A stretch of DNA of 64,000 bases, from the NCBI GenBank assembly GCA_037355855.1, contig CM074758.1, positions 1,275,001 to 1,339,000 on the forward strand. Direction: 5' to 3'. Shown here one piece after another: positions 8,945 through 18,997 of this stretch (position 1 is its first letter; every line of letters begins with the position of its first letter). This DNA comes from Pseudo-nitzschia pungens. Lineage: Eukaryota; Bacillariophyta; Bacillariophyceae; Bacillariales; Bacillariaceae. The position numbers were made by a program, and so were the translations under genes. The notes under the pieces were generated by a model. The model was not told the origin of the DNA and made no database searches. It saw nothing but the letters and a program-made list of their open reading frames with translations.

Positions 8945-10857
8945 ACTTGCGATGTTATTTACCAATTACGTAGTGTCGGAGTGGGAGCCTGTTATTTTCC
9001 CTAGCTGGCTACAATTACGTTCTACTAGTTCTCGATTGACGTGCCTATGAACTGTGCGCTTGTCCACGGGTAGCCCTCGGAGATTAATACAAACACCAAT
9101 AGATTGGAATGTATTTCTGCACTAGTTTGAGCAGCGAAAGCAGTCGCAAGGACCTTACAAGTGGGAATCCAATAAAGAACGGTAAGGTAGCAATTGTTTT
9201 TGCTGGTGTTGAAAATTGAACTCCATTTACCTACCCCGTGCTGTGGTTCAGTGTACCAGTGAGGTTACTGTATGTTTTGGAGTAACTGTCGGATTGCCGT
9301 GAAGATTTAACCCCATTGCTGCTCCCGAAAAAAAAGACGCCCACGATTCTTTCCACTTACCGGTACGGTAAAGTTTACGCACTATTCCGTACGAGTAAGG
9401 TTAGTTACCCCCTTCTAGCTAGAATTGTCGTTATCACTGTCTGTACCGGTATCTGTTACTCACGGAAGACTAAAAAACAATAATTCCAACCTCTGATTGT
9501 TCGCTGCCATGGTTACCGTAGTAAACCTTACTCGTCCGGTAAAGTAAAACCTTACCGTAAGGTTACACGTAAGGTTACCGGTAGGTGAATGAGGGGGGAT
9601 TTCATCAAAAATCCATACTTTCAACTTCTTACAATATACGTACCGTACGTACCGTTCTACGTAGTATCAAAGGTAGTAACTTCGAACTTACAACTTACGT
9701 ACGTACGATACAGTATTCAGTACCGTACCGTATTGAGTACGTAAGCCTTATTCAGTATTCGTACCGGTAAGTTACGGTAAGATTATGGAGTGTGAAGAGT
9801 GAAGACCATTCGTTTTAAGTTCGTACGGTATTTTGAGTAAGGTTATGTAACGTACCGGTATGATACCGGTTCGTATTCATTTATTTGGATTTTAGAAAGA
9901 AAAAGCATGCAACACGTAATCCTTACCATCGACGTACCGGTACGAGTACTACGGAATTCCTATCAGCTGTCCCCCGGTTTCCGTAGAAATTAGTAGTTGA
10001 GGATGTAGAACCGGGGGACAGCTGATAGGAATTTTGTAGTAAAATAGGATAGCATCGTGACCGGTACGAGTAAGGTTACTTCTACCGGTAAGATCTTACA
10101 TTTGCGTAAGATTACAAGAACGTATCATTAAAATTTGCTCTCCAGTATGAAACATGAGAGACACGGACCGCTTTTTCGTGCCTTGACAAAAGAACAGAAG
10201 AAAAAAAGTAATTACTTGTACCCTCAAAAAAAAATAATGGAAGTAGTATTGATCATCAGTGAACCCGTTAGTGCACTAGTTTCATGGATACGGTAATTTG
10301 TTTGGTCTGCATCTGTGCTTCCAGATGTCAAATGTCAGATGAGACTTGAAAGTCATTAAGGCAGACCTGCAAAGAACGAAAGAGGCAGTAAGGTCTTATT
10401 TCTACCGGTATATTTGACCAATAATGACAAAGAACAAGTACGATGGCATCGTATCCAATATGTACTGTAACAGTTTAGGTTAGAGAAAAAAACAAAAGAT
10501 TGGATCATGGGTTTTGTTGGACCATTTTTGAATCGTTTTTAAAGAAAAGAATAAACAAGAATCATGCAGATAATTAACACGCTTGCAGATTTCATCAGCT
10601 TTAATGCATTACAGAGATAGCGACAGTCGATGAATACGAACTTTGTTGCTGGCACAAGATATAAGTGACTTCAGGGGTGATAGCGTTAAGCACAGCATTT
10701 CGAGGCGTGCCCGGCAGAGCAGCTAGCCAATTGCACGGCGCCACCGGTCTGATTGCTTACATCCTCACATGGTTGAGTGCTTACAGATTTCGCTTGGCAT
10801 TCTGTGTTTGCGTTTTCGCAGAAGCGGACGCTTTCTTCGTGAACCTCAATTCGATGA
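8945..10857. other. Intergenic region with a MITE, no gene seen
   Basis: 1.9 kb between the CK1 start and the stop of the 346-aa gene. It holds the 91-bp MITE at 9949-10039 and a dense patch (about 9340-9890) of the words ACCGGTA, GTAAGGTTAC and TACGTACC on both strands. Short open frames lack any domain. The first ~300 bp upstream of 8944 presumably contain the CK1 promoter. Confidence 0.5.
9949..10039 (+). mobile_element. 91-bp MITE, copy A
   Basis: Starts CTACGGAATTCCTATCAGC and ends with its near complement, finishing TTTTGTAG. The terminal inverted repeats are about 31 bp and include CAGCTGTCCCCCGGTT. A ~30-bp spacer contains attagtagttgaggatg. Flanked by TA on both sides (9947-9948 and 10040-10041), the target duplication of Tc1/mariner-type elements. 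The second copy at 29209-29299 is in the opposite orientation and differs at one base of 91. Too short to encode a protein, so non-autonomous. Confidence 0.85.
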
Positions 10858-11898
10858 TTACATCGGGAAAATATCTTCCATTGATTCTGGAAGAGAGCGC
10901 TCGCCTTCCAGGACCGGCGTGCTTGTGGGCATCGGGAGAGGAGGAGGGGCATATTTACTCGAGCACGATGACGCTCGACTGTCTTCTTGTGTCGCACGAC
11001 CGTAACTTTGGGTGCTATGGATCGATGATCGATCGTTCTTTCTCTGCCGCGCACCTTGTGTCGCACGACCGTGACTTTGGGTGCTATGGATCGATGATCG
11101 ATCGTTCAAGGACAGCATTGCATTGACATCCGCAGCAAGTTTTGTGTCATCCAAAGCTCTGCTTGCGCTGGAGCAGCGGCGTCCGGTCTTGAACAAAGGT
11201 TTTGGTTTCGGAATCCTTGTGGCTGGTCCATGACTAAGACCAGAATCGACCGATTGGTGCGTAGAATCATTCAGCGTTAAGTTGCGAGGTATTTTACCAG
11301 CCTTCTGTAATGATGCCGCTGCTGCCTCGGGGTCCAATCCCAAGGGAGCTATAGTGCAAACTGATCCTCGACGACTGGAAACTGATCCTCGGCGAGTCGA
11401 CGACGCGTAAGAATATCCTGTGGGGATCTTTTCAGATGCATCAATCGATTGTATATCGTTGATTGGCGCTTGGTCAGTTCGATCGGAGACAAATGAAATC
11501 ATGTCTATCATATCTTCGGGCACGTCGTCGATGTCCATGTCCTCAAAGAAAAAGGAAGCGTGTTCGTTCTTTATGGAGACGTCGTTGATGTCCCTCCCTC
11601 CATGAACTGGGTCTTCTAAACCAAGCCCAGAGACCTGCCTCATCATTTGCCTTTGTTGTTTTGTCGGGGCGATTATTCCACCTACTTCCCTTCCGTTTCT
11701 TGTTATCAGTAAGGGCTCTTCTTCTTGTTTGAAATGTAGCCTCTGAACAACGGGTTTCGGATCATCATGTTTTTCCGATGTGCCCGATGAAGACGACAGA
11801 CTTTTTGTTCTAGGCGTGCCGACACTGTTGTGCTTGTCATCTTCATCACCGTGGAACTGTGGACGCTTAGTCGGAAGTTTCTTCCTTTCAGAGAACAT
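10858..11898 (-). CDS. Hypothetical 346-aa Ser/Arg-rich protein
   Basis: I do not recognise it. A single open exon runs from ATG 11898 to TAA 10858. The product is hydrophilic and low in complexity. It has a basic N terminus, a QQRQMMRQ patch, an acidic patch (FFFEDMDIDDVPEDMIDMI, about residues 116-134), then STRRGSVSSRRGSV with repeated RRGS sites of the kind basophilic kinases phosphorylate. Near the C terminus a 17-residue segment NDRSSIHSTQS(H/Y)GRATQ occurs twice. At the DNA level this is a 53-nt direct repeat with one mismatch. A proline run (APPPLPMPTSTP) precedes the end. No domain or membrane segment was found. Function unknown; the open length and lack of breaks support a real gene. 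Confidence 0.6.
   Translation of the reverse strand: MFSERKKLPTKRPQFHGDEDDKHNSVGTPRTKSLSSSSGTSEKHDDPKPVVQRLHFKQEEEPLLITRNGREVGGIIAPTKQQRQMMRQVSGLGLEDPVHGGRDINDVSIKNEHASFFFEDMDIDDVPEDMIDMISFVSDRTDQAPINDIQSIDASEKIPTGYSYASSTRRGSVSSRRGSVCTIAPLGLDPEAAAASLQKAGKIPRNLTLNDSTHQSVDSGLSHGPATRIPKPKPLFKTGRRCSSASRALDDTKLAADVNAMLSLNDRSSIHSTQSHGRATQGARQRKNDRSSIHSTQSYGRATQEDSRASSCSSKYAPPPLPMPTSTPVLEGERSLPESMEDIFPM
10986..11107 (+). repeat. 53-nt direct repeat inside the 346-aa gene
   Basis: Copies at 10986-11038 and 11055-11107, starting cttgtgtcgcacgaccgt, differ at one base (taac versus tgac). The 69-nt period keeps the reading frame, so the protein simply gains a repeated segment. Confidence 0.9.
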
Positions 11899-13173
11899 TG
11901 TGCACGTATGTGTTTGTTGAGGAAGAGCAATTTTTTGCCACTGTTCTATGAGTGGTGTGACGTACTCGGGTTCATACAGGCAAGTTGGAGAGAGGCTGAC
12001 ACCTAGGAAAGATTTCGGGAATTCGAACCAGTCAATTTTAGTATTCTCGATGCGAGTGAATTTGTGAAGGAGTAAGCATCAAACATTCGATTTGGTTGAC
12101 GAAGAATTGATGATACAAATACTTTGTAATATTCTTATTATATTAATGTTGCACTTACTGTACTTCGAATAAGAAGTACCGGTATTTTCGTTCCGCTATG
12201 AAGGAAAAGATGCTGAAGCAGCCCGTGCCTTATAAACTTGATATCATCTTTACAGTAAGTTAATTATCTCATCTCGAAGAAAACTTGACGGGTGTTAGTT
12301 AAAGACCATCCATTCCGAGTTCAATGTTCTCATTAATTAAAAATTACGAAGTACTACGGGTACATAGGATTTTTTCATCCACTGGAGTCTCGACGGCTGT
12401 TCTTTGGGTCATCGTTTTGTTCGACAAGGGTCTAAAACACTTAAATACTCTAGCACATAAGGTTCGCAGCTGAAAGATTAGATCCAAATGATATGTTGAT
12501 TTCAGAGGGGCTTTTCCGATTCGTGAATTATTATTGTCTTATCACACGAATTTTTCTCTACAATTTGGGGCTTTTCACAAATTCACAAAATCCATGACCT
12601 AACACCGACTTGATCGACTAAAACGTTCAAAAAAATTGTGACTGAATGATGCGTTGTTCCCGCGTTCCAACTTCGGTTTCTGTTCCGTGCTCTCCACGAC
12701 AATGATGTGTGCGAAGCGTTGGTGTAAATTGCCAGACAACAATACGGTAGGAGTATCCATTCAATCAAATAGCTAGGGAAATCATCAACGACCGTGTTGA
12801 GAACGAGATACGTGAAAGAATTGTAGGTAATCGCCTCATACCTCAACGGTGTAGATCAATCTCATATAGTGGTATTATCCAGCGGTCCTGTTCAATACGG
12901 TACAACACATTCCTTGAGACTGTCGGTAAAATATTGTTCCCTCTTTATTGTCGAAAAATACCCGGTTGGAATAACGGAAATCGGGAAGACGACCGAATCG
13001 AAGCAGAATTAAAAGTGGTGAAAGAAGGAAGTATCGGTCGTCTAGAATCCCTGCTTTTAAGATAGGCTTGTTTCTTACTTCGGCAAGGTTGACTTTTTTT
13101 CGAAGTATTCTCTCGTCCGTTCGGTTGTAGCGGACTCGACCAACTATAAAATCGAAACTATCGCCATCCTACA
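11899..13173. other. Intergenic region between divergent genes
   Basis: 1.27 kb between the start of the 346-aa gene (minus strand) and the start of the J-domain gene (plus strand). It should hold both promoters. AT-rich, with no repeats of note and no coding signal. Confidence 0.5.
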
Positions 13174-13917
13174 ATGGCGAGATACAATAGTGGGAAGGTC
13201 GTGAAGGATTTTTACAAAATACTACAAGTTTCCAATGAAGCAACGAAGACTGAAATCAAGACTGCGTACCGAAAACTTGCATTAGCCTTGCACCCCGATC
13301 GACATGATGGAGATAAAGGGAAGACGAAGGCCTTTAAAGAAGTGACAGAAGCTTACAACATATTAGTCGACAACGAACGACGAAGACAGTACGATGTCTC
13401 TCAGGGAATATCATCGCCGTCGGGTTGGTACAACAAAAATCGAAGAAGGGCCCCACCCTCGAACTATCGAAAGGTCTACGCACCACATGCACCACCCGAC
13501 GGAAAATGGCACGATGCACAGCGGCATTATGACATGCACTATGGAGATGGAATGTACCACGATGCATTGAAAAGTGCATACAAAAGAGCAGAGATGAATG
13601 GTGAGTTCGATTACCATTCACCACTCGGGAAGGGATTCACATTTGAATCGAATGGGAGTAAGAAGGCAAAGAGCAATGACTTCAATCCGTATTCAAAGGC
13701 AACTCAGGGGCCTGCATCGCATGGTTATGAGTACGAAGAAGGATACATTTCGGAGGCGAAGCATGTGATGAAACGGAAAAAGGGCGTTGTCAATATGCTC
13801 CACGAACGCCGAAGACAACGACTCCAGTTTCAAGAGGAAAGAGAACACTCGACCGCCGCAGCTATACATGAACCATTTCAGCAACAAAGCACTGTAGGTG
13901 CTTGCAACATAATGTGA
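13174..13917 (+). CDS. J-domain (DnaJ-like) protein, 247 aa
   Basis: The N-terminal J domain spans about residues 11-76. It reads DFYKILQVSNEATKTEIKTA, then YRKLALALHPDRHDGD with the essential HPD triad (about residues 41-43), then FKEVTEAYNILVDNERRRQYD. The HPD loop stimulates the ATPase of Hsp70, so the protein is expected to be an Hsp70 co-chaperone. There is no G/F stretch, zinc-finger region or DnaJ C-terminal domain, so this is a class C (type III) J protein. The remaining ~170 residues are basic and rich in Tyr, His and Lys (MHYGDGMYHDALKSAYKR) with no known domain. No signal peptide or membrane segment is visible, so a cytosolic or nuclear location is inferred. Single exon with good start context (acaATGGCG). 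Confidence 0.9.
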   Translation: MARYNSGKVVKDFYKILQVSNEATKTEIKTAYRKLALALHPDRHDGDKGKTKAFKEVTEAYNILVDNERRRQYDVSQGISSPSGWYNKNRRRAPPSNYRKVYAPHAPPDGKWHDAQRHYDMHYGDGMYHDALKSAYKRAEMNGEFDYHSPLGKGFTFESNGSKKAKSNDFNPYSKATQGPASHGYEYEEGYISEAKHVMKRKKGVVNMLHERRRQRLQFQEEREHSTAAAIHEPFQQQSTVGACNIM

Positions 13918-15391
13918 TAAAAGAAAAAGCAACATGGTATGACAAGCATATCAACCGGATCATAATTCTTCTAGAGGAATGGAATTTTGTCACAGTCCAA
14001 GTTGTCAAAACTCCATTTTACTTCTCAATAATGTGTTGGATAGCACCTACTATACTATCTATTGAATTTACCGATTGCAGGGAAGATTGTCCAATTTGAC
14101 CGACAAAGTTAGGTCGATTTCTTCGGTATTCAATAGGACCGGTAAACCATACTTGAACTCACTCATTTCAGTTTGCAGCCCGTGTTCAGTCTAGTATTTG
14201 GGCTTCCACTTGAATTTGGGAACAAATATGAGCCAAGCCACCTGAAGTCAGAAAGTTCAAAAGGTATTGGGAGGATCTCTGTCAAAAATCTTTCTTGTCA
14301 CGACGCATGAAACTGATATTAGAAGATGCATTTTTGCAGAGACAGAAAGTTCTACCGAACGAATATTCGTTGGATGGTTGGTTGTTGATTTTTTCGGGAA
14401 AGAATAAAAATACTCGGAAAATAATACTCGCAGCATACCGTAAGGCTACGTACAGATTGTGTTTTCTTACAACAAAATGTTTTTCCAAAAATGAAAAGCA
14501 CGCGGATTTGTATGTATCTACCGGTAACCTTAGAGTAAGGTTACGTGTACGGTCGTAGTTGTAAATGTTTGCTTATATTAATTTAAAAAACCTTACCGAA
14601 AACGTGAGAAATTTGACAGAACGTCATTTTTTGGAGTTGACTTACGTATTTTGAAAAGCGTATTACGACTACGTGTAATATTATTACTCTCTTATTATTA
14701 TTTATTTTTTGTATTTTTTTCATACCGGTAGGTGTGATTTTTTGGCATCGCTTATTACGAAGTTAGGTTACTTGAACCTTACGGTAAGGTTACGTGTAAT
14801 TGTGGGTGCACCCACTTTAGCAGGGGGGGGGGGGCGCTCAGTGAATCTTAACCGAAAGTGTCGTAGCCAGGTATGGCTTTGTAAGTTTCGGCTGTCGTGA
14901 AGTAACACGTACCACAACTTACACATCACCGCTTTGATTTTTGAACTAAACCCGGCAACGCCTCGCGGCGTCGCACGGGAGGAAGTCTCAAAATCACACC
15001 GAGCTGTATCTATGCGCGTTACACGCGACAAGACGACAGCCGCCACCCTAGACTTCTTTTGGGTAGTCCGAAACATGAAAAAAAAAATTGAAGCACAAAA
15101 TGTGCCTCCCATTGCGGATTTAATCAATGCCCAAGCTGAAATAGAGATTTATCCGAGAACTGTCCTTTTTACTCAGACATGGGTTAAGAAAACGTCAGAT
15201 TGAAGGCCAACAGTTTCTTGTGGCGAATACCTTCTGGATAAGTTCTCTTGCATCGCTCCGTAAGAGAGAGCAGGAGGATTGTGAAGGTTCAAAGCAGTTC
15301 GTAGAAAAGATTTGCAGAAATGAATAGGATCATACAAGGCGAGTGTAGCGAACAAAGTGTCCTACACGAGTACTGCACCTTTAGCAGATGG
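13918..15391. other. Intergenic region between convergent genes
   Basis: 1.47 kb. It contains a patch of GTAAGGTTACGTGTA words (about 14520-14790), a run of 12 G at about 14822-14833, and a GC-rich stretch (14950-15060, with cgcctcgcggcgtcgc) that looks different from its surroundings but gives no recognisable protein. Confidence 0.5.
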
Positions 15392-16606
15392 TTAGGGATT
15401 GTCCGCATCGTGCGTTTTGAGGAAACTCAGTAATTCTGCCCCATAAAGGTTCTCGTCTTCCAACATGGCGTAGTGGGAACAATTGGAGAGAACCTTTTCT
15501 TCGGTCCTGTTGTTTTCGCCATCCAATCTTTCTTTCCACCCCTTCATGCAGGTTTCGGTACAAAAGTCGAATTCCCCGCGCATCAACAGGGAAGGTATTC
15601 GGTGGAGATCGACCGATGCTTCACCAACGTTTTTGGCTTCGTAGCCATCAATTGCCTGTATCCCTCTCCAAGGTGTGGGACCCATGTTTCCCAAAGCATC
15701 CATAAGAGCCAATGGAGGATGTGGAAGGCGGCACTCGTGGGTCTGGTGGAATTCCTCTGAACTCATCATTGCTTGGTGCAGCTGTTGTTTTTTTCGCGAA
15801 AAGGATGCAATTGTTGATTTCTCAGTGTGGTTATCGTCACAGTAATCACTTTCGTTGTCAACGCGTCCCTTGTCACTATTTGAATCGTTGTTTAGATTGA
15901 GAAAAAGTCTTTCCGATTCAGATTGTATCAATGCTGCCGATGTTGGTGTCGATGACAGGATCAAGGAACAAACATAACTCTTGCGTCTGTTATTCGACAA
16001 CTCTTCTTGACGTCCATTTGTCGTTGTCAACAAGTACTCATAGGCCAAGATTCCACCAAACGAGTGGCCCAAGAGGTGAAAGCCTTTTAATTTCCAGTGT
16101 TCCTCGATGAGTTGACGCAAATGCTCTACCATGGTCGGAATCGAAAAGGGAGGATACTCGACTTTCTTTTTGGTTTTCGTGTTGTTTTCTGATTTTGTTA
16201 GGGGTTGTGGTCGGGATGATTTTCCACACCCCCATTGATCGTAAAAGATTACAGCTCGGTCTGTAACGCCGTTGACGATTGGTAGCAGATAATTTGATGG
16301 TATCGATGGACCTCCGTGCAGACACAAGAGTGGAGGTTTGTTTGGGTCATGGAGCTGTCGTGGTCGAAAGATGCAGTAAGAAAGGATAATTGGGGCGCCA
16401 CCGTTTTCGTCGATAGAAATATGATTGCCCTGGTCTTCGTTTGTTTTCTTTGTATTTCCTGTAACAACTTGGTACCTCCCTATTCGACTCATAGCACCCG
16501 TCACACATAATGACGGTGGAGGTGGTGGAGGTGCACCGCCGAATCGTGTTCGACTCAATCGTTCATTTTTTTTCTTCGTCGGATCCAAAAGATGGGATGG
16601 AAGCAT
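15392..16606 (-). CDS. Proline iminopeptidase-like alpha/beta hydrolase (peptidase S33)
   Basis: 404-aa single-exon protein. The oxyanion region CLHGGPSIPSNYL, the strand YDQWGCGKS and the nucleophile elbow LLGHSFGGILAYEY (GHSFGG serine) are those of S33 prolyl aminopeptidases and related hydrolases. The acid is probably the Asp in MRGEFDFCTE and the histidine is in NCSHYAMLED near the C terminus. The order HGGP, GxSxG, D, H is complete, so the enzyme should be active. Such enzymes release N-terminal proline or act on related amides and esters, and substrate cannot be decided from sequence. A low-complexity Asn/Asp/Ser insertion lies in the cap region (around NNDSNSDKGR). The N terminus has a proline run and no clear signal peptide. 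A later Met (MSRIGRYQ) could be the true start. Confidence 0.85.
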   Translation of the reverse strand: MLPSHLLDPTKKKNERLSRTRFGGAPPPPPPSLCVTGAMSRIGRYQVVTGNTKKTNEDQGNHISIDENGGAPIILSYCIFRPRQLHDPNKPPLLCLHGGPSIPSNYLLPIVNGVTDRAVIFYDQWGCGKSSRPQPLTKSENNTKTKKKVEYPPFSIPTMVEHLRQLIEEHWKLKGFHLLGHSFGGILAYEYLLTTTNGRQEELSNNRRKSYVCSLILSSTPTSAALIQSESERLFLNLNNDSNSDKGRVDNESDYCDDNHTEKSTIASFSRKKQQLHQAMMSSEEFHQTHECRLPHPPLALMDALGNMGPTPWRGIQAIDGYEAKNVGEASVDLHRIPSLLMRGEFDFCTETCMKGWKERLDGENNRTEEKVLSNCSHYAMLEDENLYGAELLSFLKTHDADNP

Positions 16607-17380
16607 GTCGATCTATCTACCGGGACTGATTGCGAACGATAAACAAAGATGTGTTCGACAGTGACACAAAACGAATGTTGACCAAGATGAAAGTCAATTG
16701 CCGAGGTCGTAGCAAATTTTGATTCCGATATGACCAAATACGATACCGCACTTGAAGCGGTTCGAGGACAGCAAAAAGAACCACGATGGTTCCCGGAAGA
16801 TCTTTTCGACACAAGATCGCGCGCATTGTGCTGTAGCGGTCCAAGAAATTTCAAATTTCAAACACCGTACGGTAAGATTTACGTATCGGACCGCAGGATA
16901 CAGTCCAGAACAAAGGATTGAAACTATTCCAATCAGACGCTTCACGCAAAGATTCTCTCATCAATTCTTTCATGTCAACAAGAAGGTTGAAAAAGTAAAA
17001 TCAAGAACACTGAGAAGGTGGATCTCGAACCAATTTGATATCGATGATCTTCTCTCCTTAGTACACATAGAACATGGGTTCTGAACTGTTTCATGGTCTT
17101 CTCTCAAAAAAAGGTTTCAGATATGAAAAAAGTATTATCTTTCGACTTTGATGTACGAGGGTCCTTGTAACCAAAACATAAGAGAACGCCGACTTATTGC
17201 CTGCGGATGGGTCGTCGAGGTGAAGCTCCGATAAAAGTATCCAAACATTAGAAGGTTTGATTGTGTGTAGAAAATAATTCTGATTTACAAGACAGAGAAT
17301 CACAAATTTGGCGTGGTGGTATATATACATATATATATATATATTGTTGATAATGTAGTATATATAGCTCTCCCTCTTAG
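16607..17380. other. Intergenic region with an AT microsatellite
   Basis: 774 bp between two minus-strand genes. An (AT)n/(TATATACA) tract lies at about 17318-17345, close to the stop of SQD2. No gene seen; the part next to 16607 probably holds the promoter of the hydrolase. Confidence 0.5.
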
Positions 17381-18997
17381 CTAATTGCTGTTGCTGTCGT
17401 CGGATTTCGAAACCAACCCAAAGACTGAACCTAAGCGACGGACGACGTTCTTCAGACGGAAGGCAAACAATCGGAGAAGACCCCTTGTGCGCGGCTTACC
17501 CAAGCCACCAAAAGCACGGGAATGGAAATTCACCATCGCCTTTTCGTATTGCACGTTTCGGAGGACGGAAGTTGCAGCCTCCCAACCCCAGCGTTCTGCT
17601 TCGGCACGGGCTGCCTTGCCCATTTTCTCACGATAAGTCTCGTCCTCTAGATCTTTGAGCCGCTTGACATAGCCATCGATGTCGCCTGTCTCCACAAGAA
17701 AACTGTCCTTCTCGTTTGTAATGATGCTGGGGATTCCACCTGCGTTCGCGGCAACCACAGGCACGCCACTGGCCATGCTTTCCAAGACCACAAATCCAAG
17801 TGTTTCCGAGTCACTCGGCATAATAAAGACATCCGCACTGGCAAAGGCCTGTGACAACTCGTCCCCAGAGCGCTGACCGAGGAAAACGGTTTTGGTTCCC
17901 TCGAAATACTTCTCCAACTCCTCCTTTTGCGGACCCTTACCCACAACGGCGAATCGGGCGTTGGGCATCTTTTCCAAAATGTCGCGGACATCCTTTATTC
18001 TCTTTTCGGCACCCAATCTCCCGACATAGACCATTAGGAAGTCATCGGGATTGTTATCCGTCATGACCTTTCTCATTCGAGCGTTTTTGTATTTGGGATC
18101 GAAGCGCTCCGTGTCAATTCCCTTACGCCAAACATCGACGCGGGGGATGCCATTGTCGATGAGCTCTTGCTGCATCTGAGGCGAGGTGACCAAAGTCAAG
18201 TCAGCTCGGGTGTGAGCGAATCGCAAGAGTGACCAAGAGAGTCGTTCGATACCAGGAATAAAACCGAGATAATTAATGGCGTAAGACGGCAGATGAGTGT
18301 GATAACTCATGACCAACGGGATGCACATGGTACGCGCATAAAAAATAGCTGCCAACAGTACAAACCCTCTGTGTCGGCGCAACAAGCATCGATAAATATA
18401 TTGACAGTCCAGTCGATCAAGAAACGAACAATCAGATAGGAAGAGGAGCACGGCGTTAGCCTCGTTATGGGAAAAAGAGGGACACAAGCACGTATGCAGT
18501 GCTTTGTGAATCGTGACTTACGGGCTGGTGACATGAATCAAGTCTGGTTTGAGTCGATCCATAATACCCGAACCCTTCATTTCGGGCAAGTCAATAGTCA
18601 ACGAAATTTGGTTGTAAAGTGGGAATGTGAATCCGAGAGTGTGGTGGACTGGGTATCCAAACGCCTCCCTGGGAAGCTGATTTTTTGGTGTTTTTGAATC
18701 TACAGTCAAGATCTCCACATCGTCACCCGCTTTAGAAAGGAACTTGAGCATCTCGTTGAAACGATTGGCGTAACCCGAGACATGTGTGAACGGAGTGGGT
18801 TCCACCATGAGGCAGATTTTGCGCGGTGGGTTGCGTTTCAGGGCAGGTGCATCGTTTGATGCGGAGGACTGTCTCAATTCTGTGCTGCTGCGAACCACTG
18901 TGCCCGGTGTTGTCGCATACGTCAGTGGTTGAAAAGCCAAACAAGATGCTGCAAATAAAGCAATCAAGAGGATTGCAAGGGATGTAGCCGTCTTCAT
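17381..18997 (-). CDS. SQD2: UDP-sulfoquinovose:DAG sulfoquinovosyltransferase (sulfolipid synthase), plastid
   Basis: Family 4 glycosyltransferase that transfers sulfoquinovose to diacylglycerol, the last step of SQDG synthesis in plastids. The model is complement(17381..18368, 18522..18997), 487 aa, with one 153-nt intron (donor GTAAGT, phase 2) joining HVTSP to GFVLLAA. The start at 18997 is chosen because it opens with a signal peptide (MKTATSLAILLIALFAASC) followed by LAFQP, the A-F type cleavage motif of diatom plastid presequences. In-frame Met codons upstream would bury this signal. Conserved parts are PTPFTHVSGYANRF, KPDLIHVTSP, MSYHTHLPSY, YVGRLGAEKRIKDV and the EX7E donor-binding segment SETLGFVVLESMASGVPVV. 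Length agrees with plant and algal SQD2. Identification is strong; plastid location is inferred from the presequence. Confidence 0.93.
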
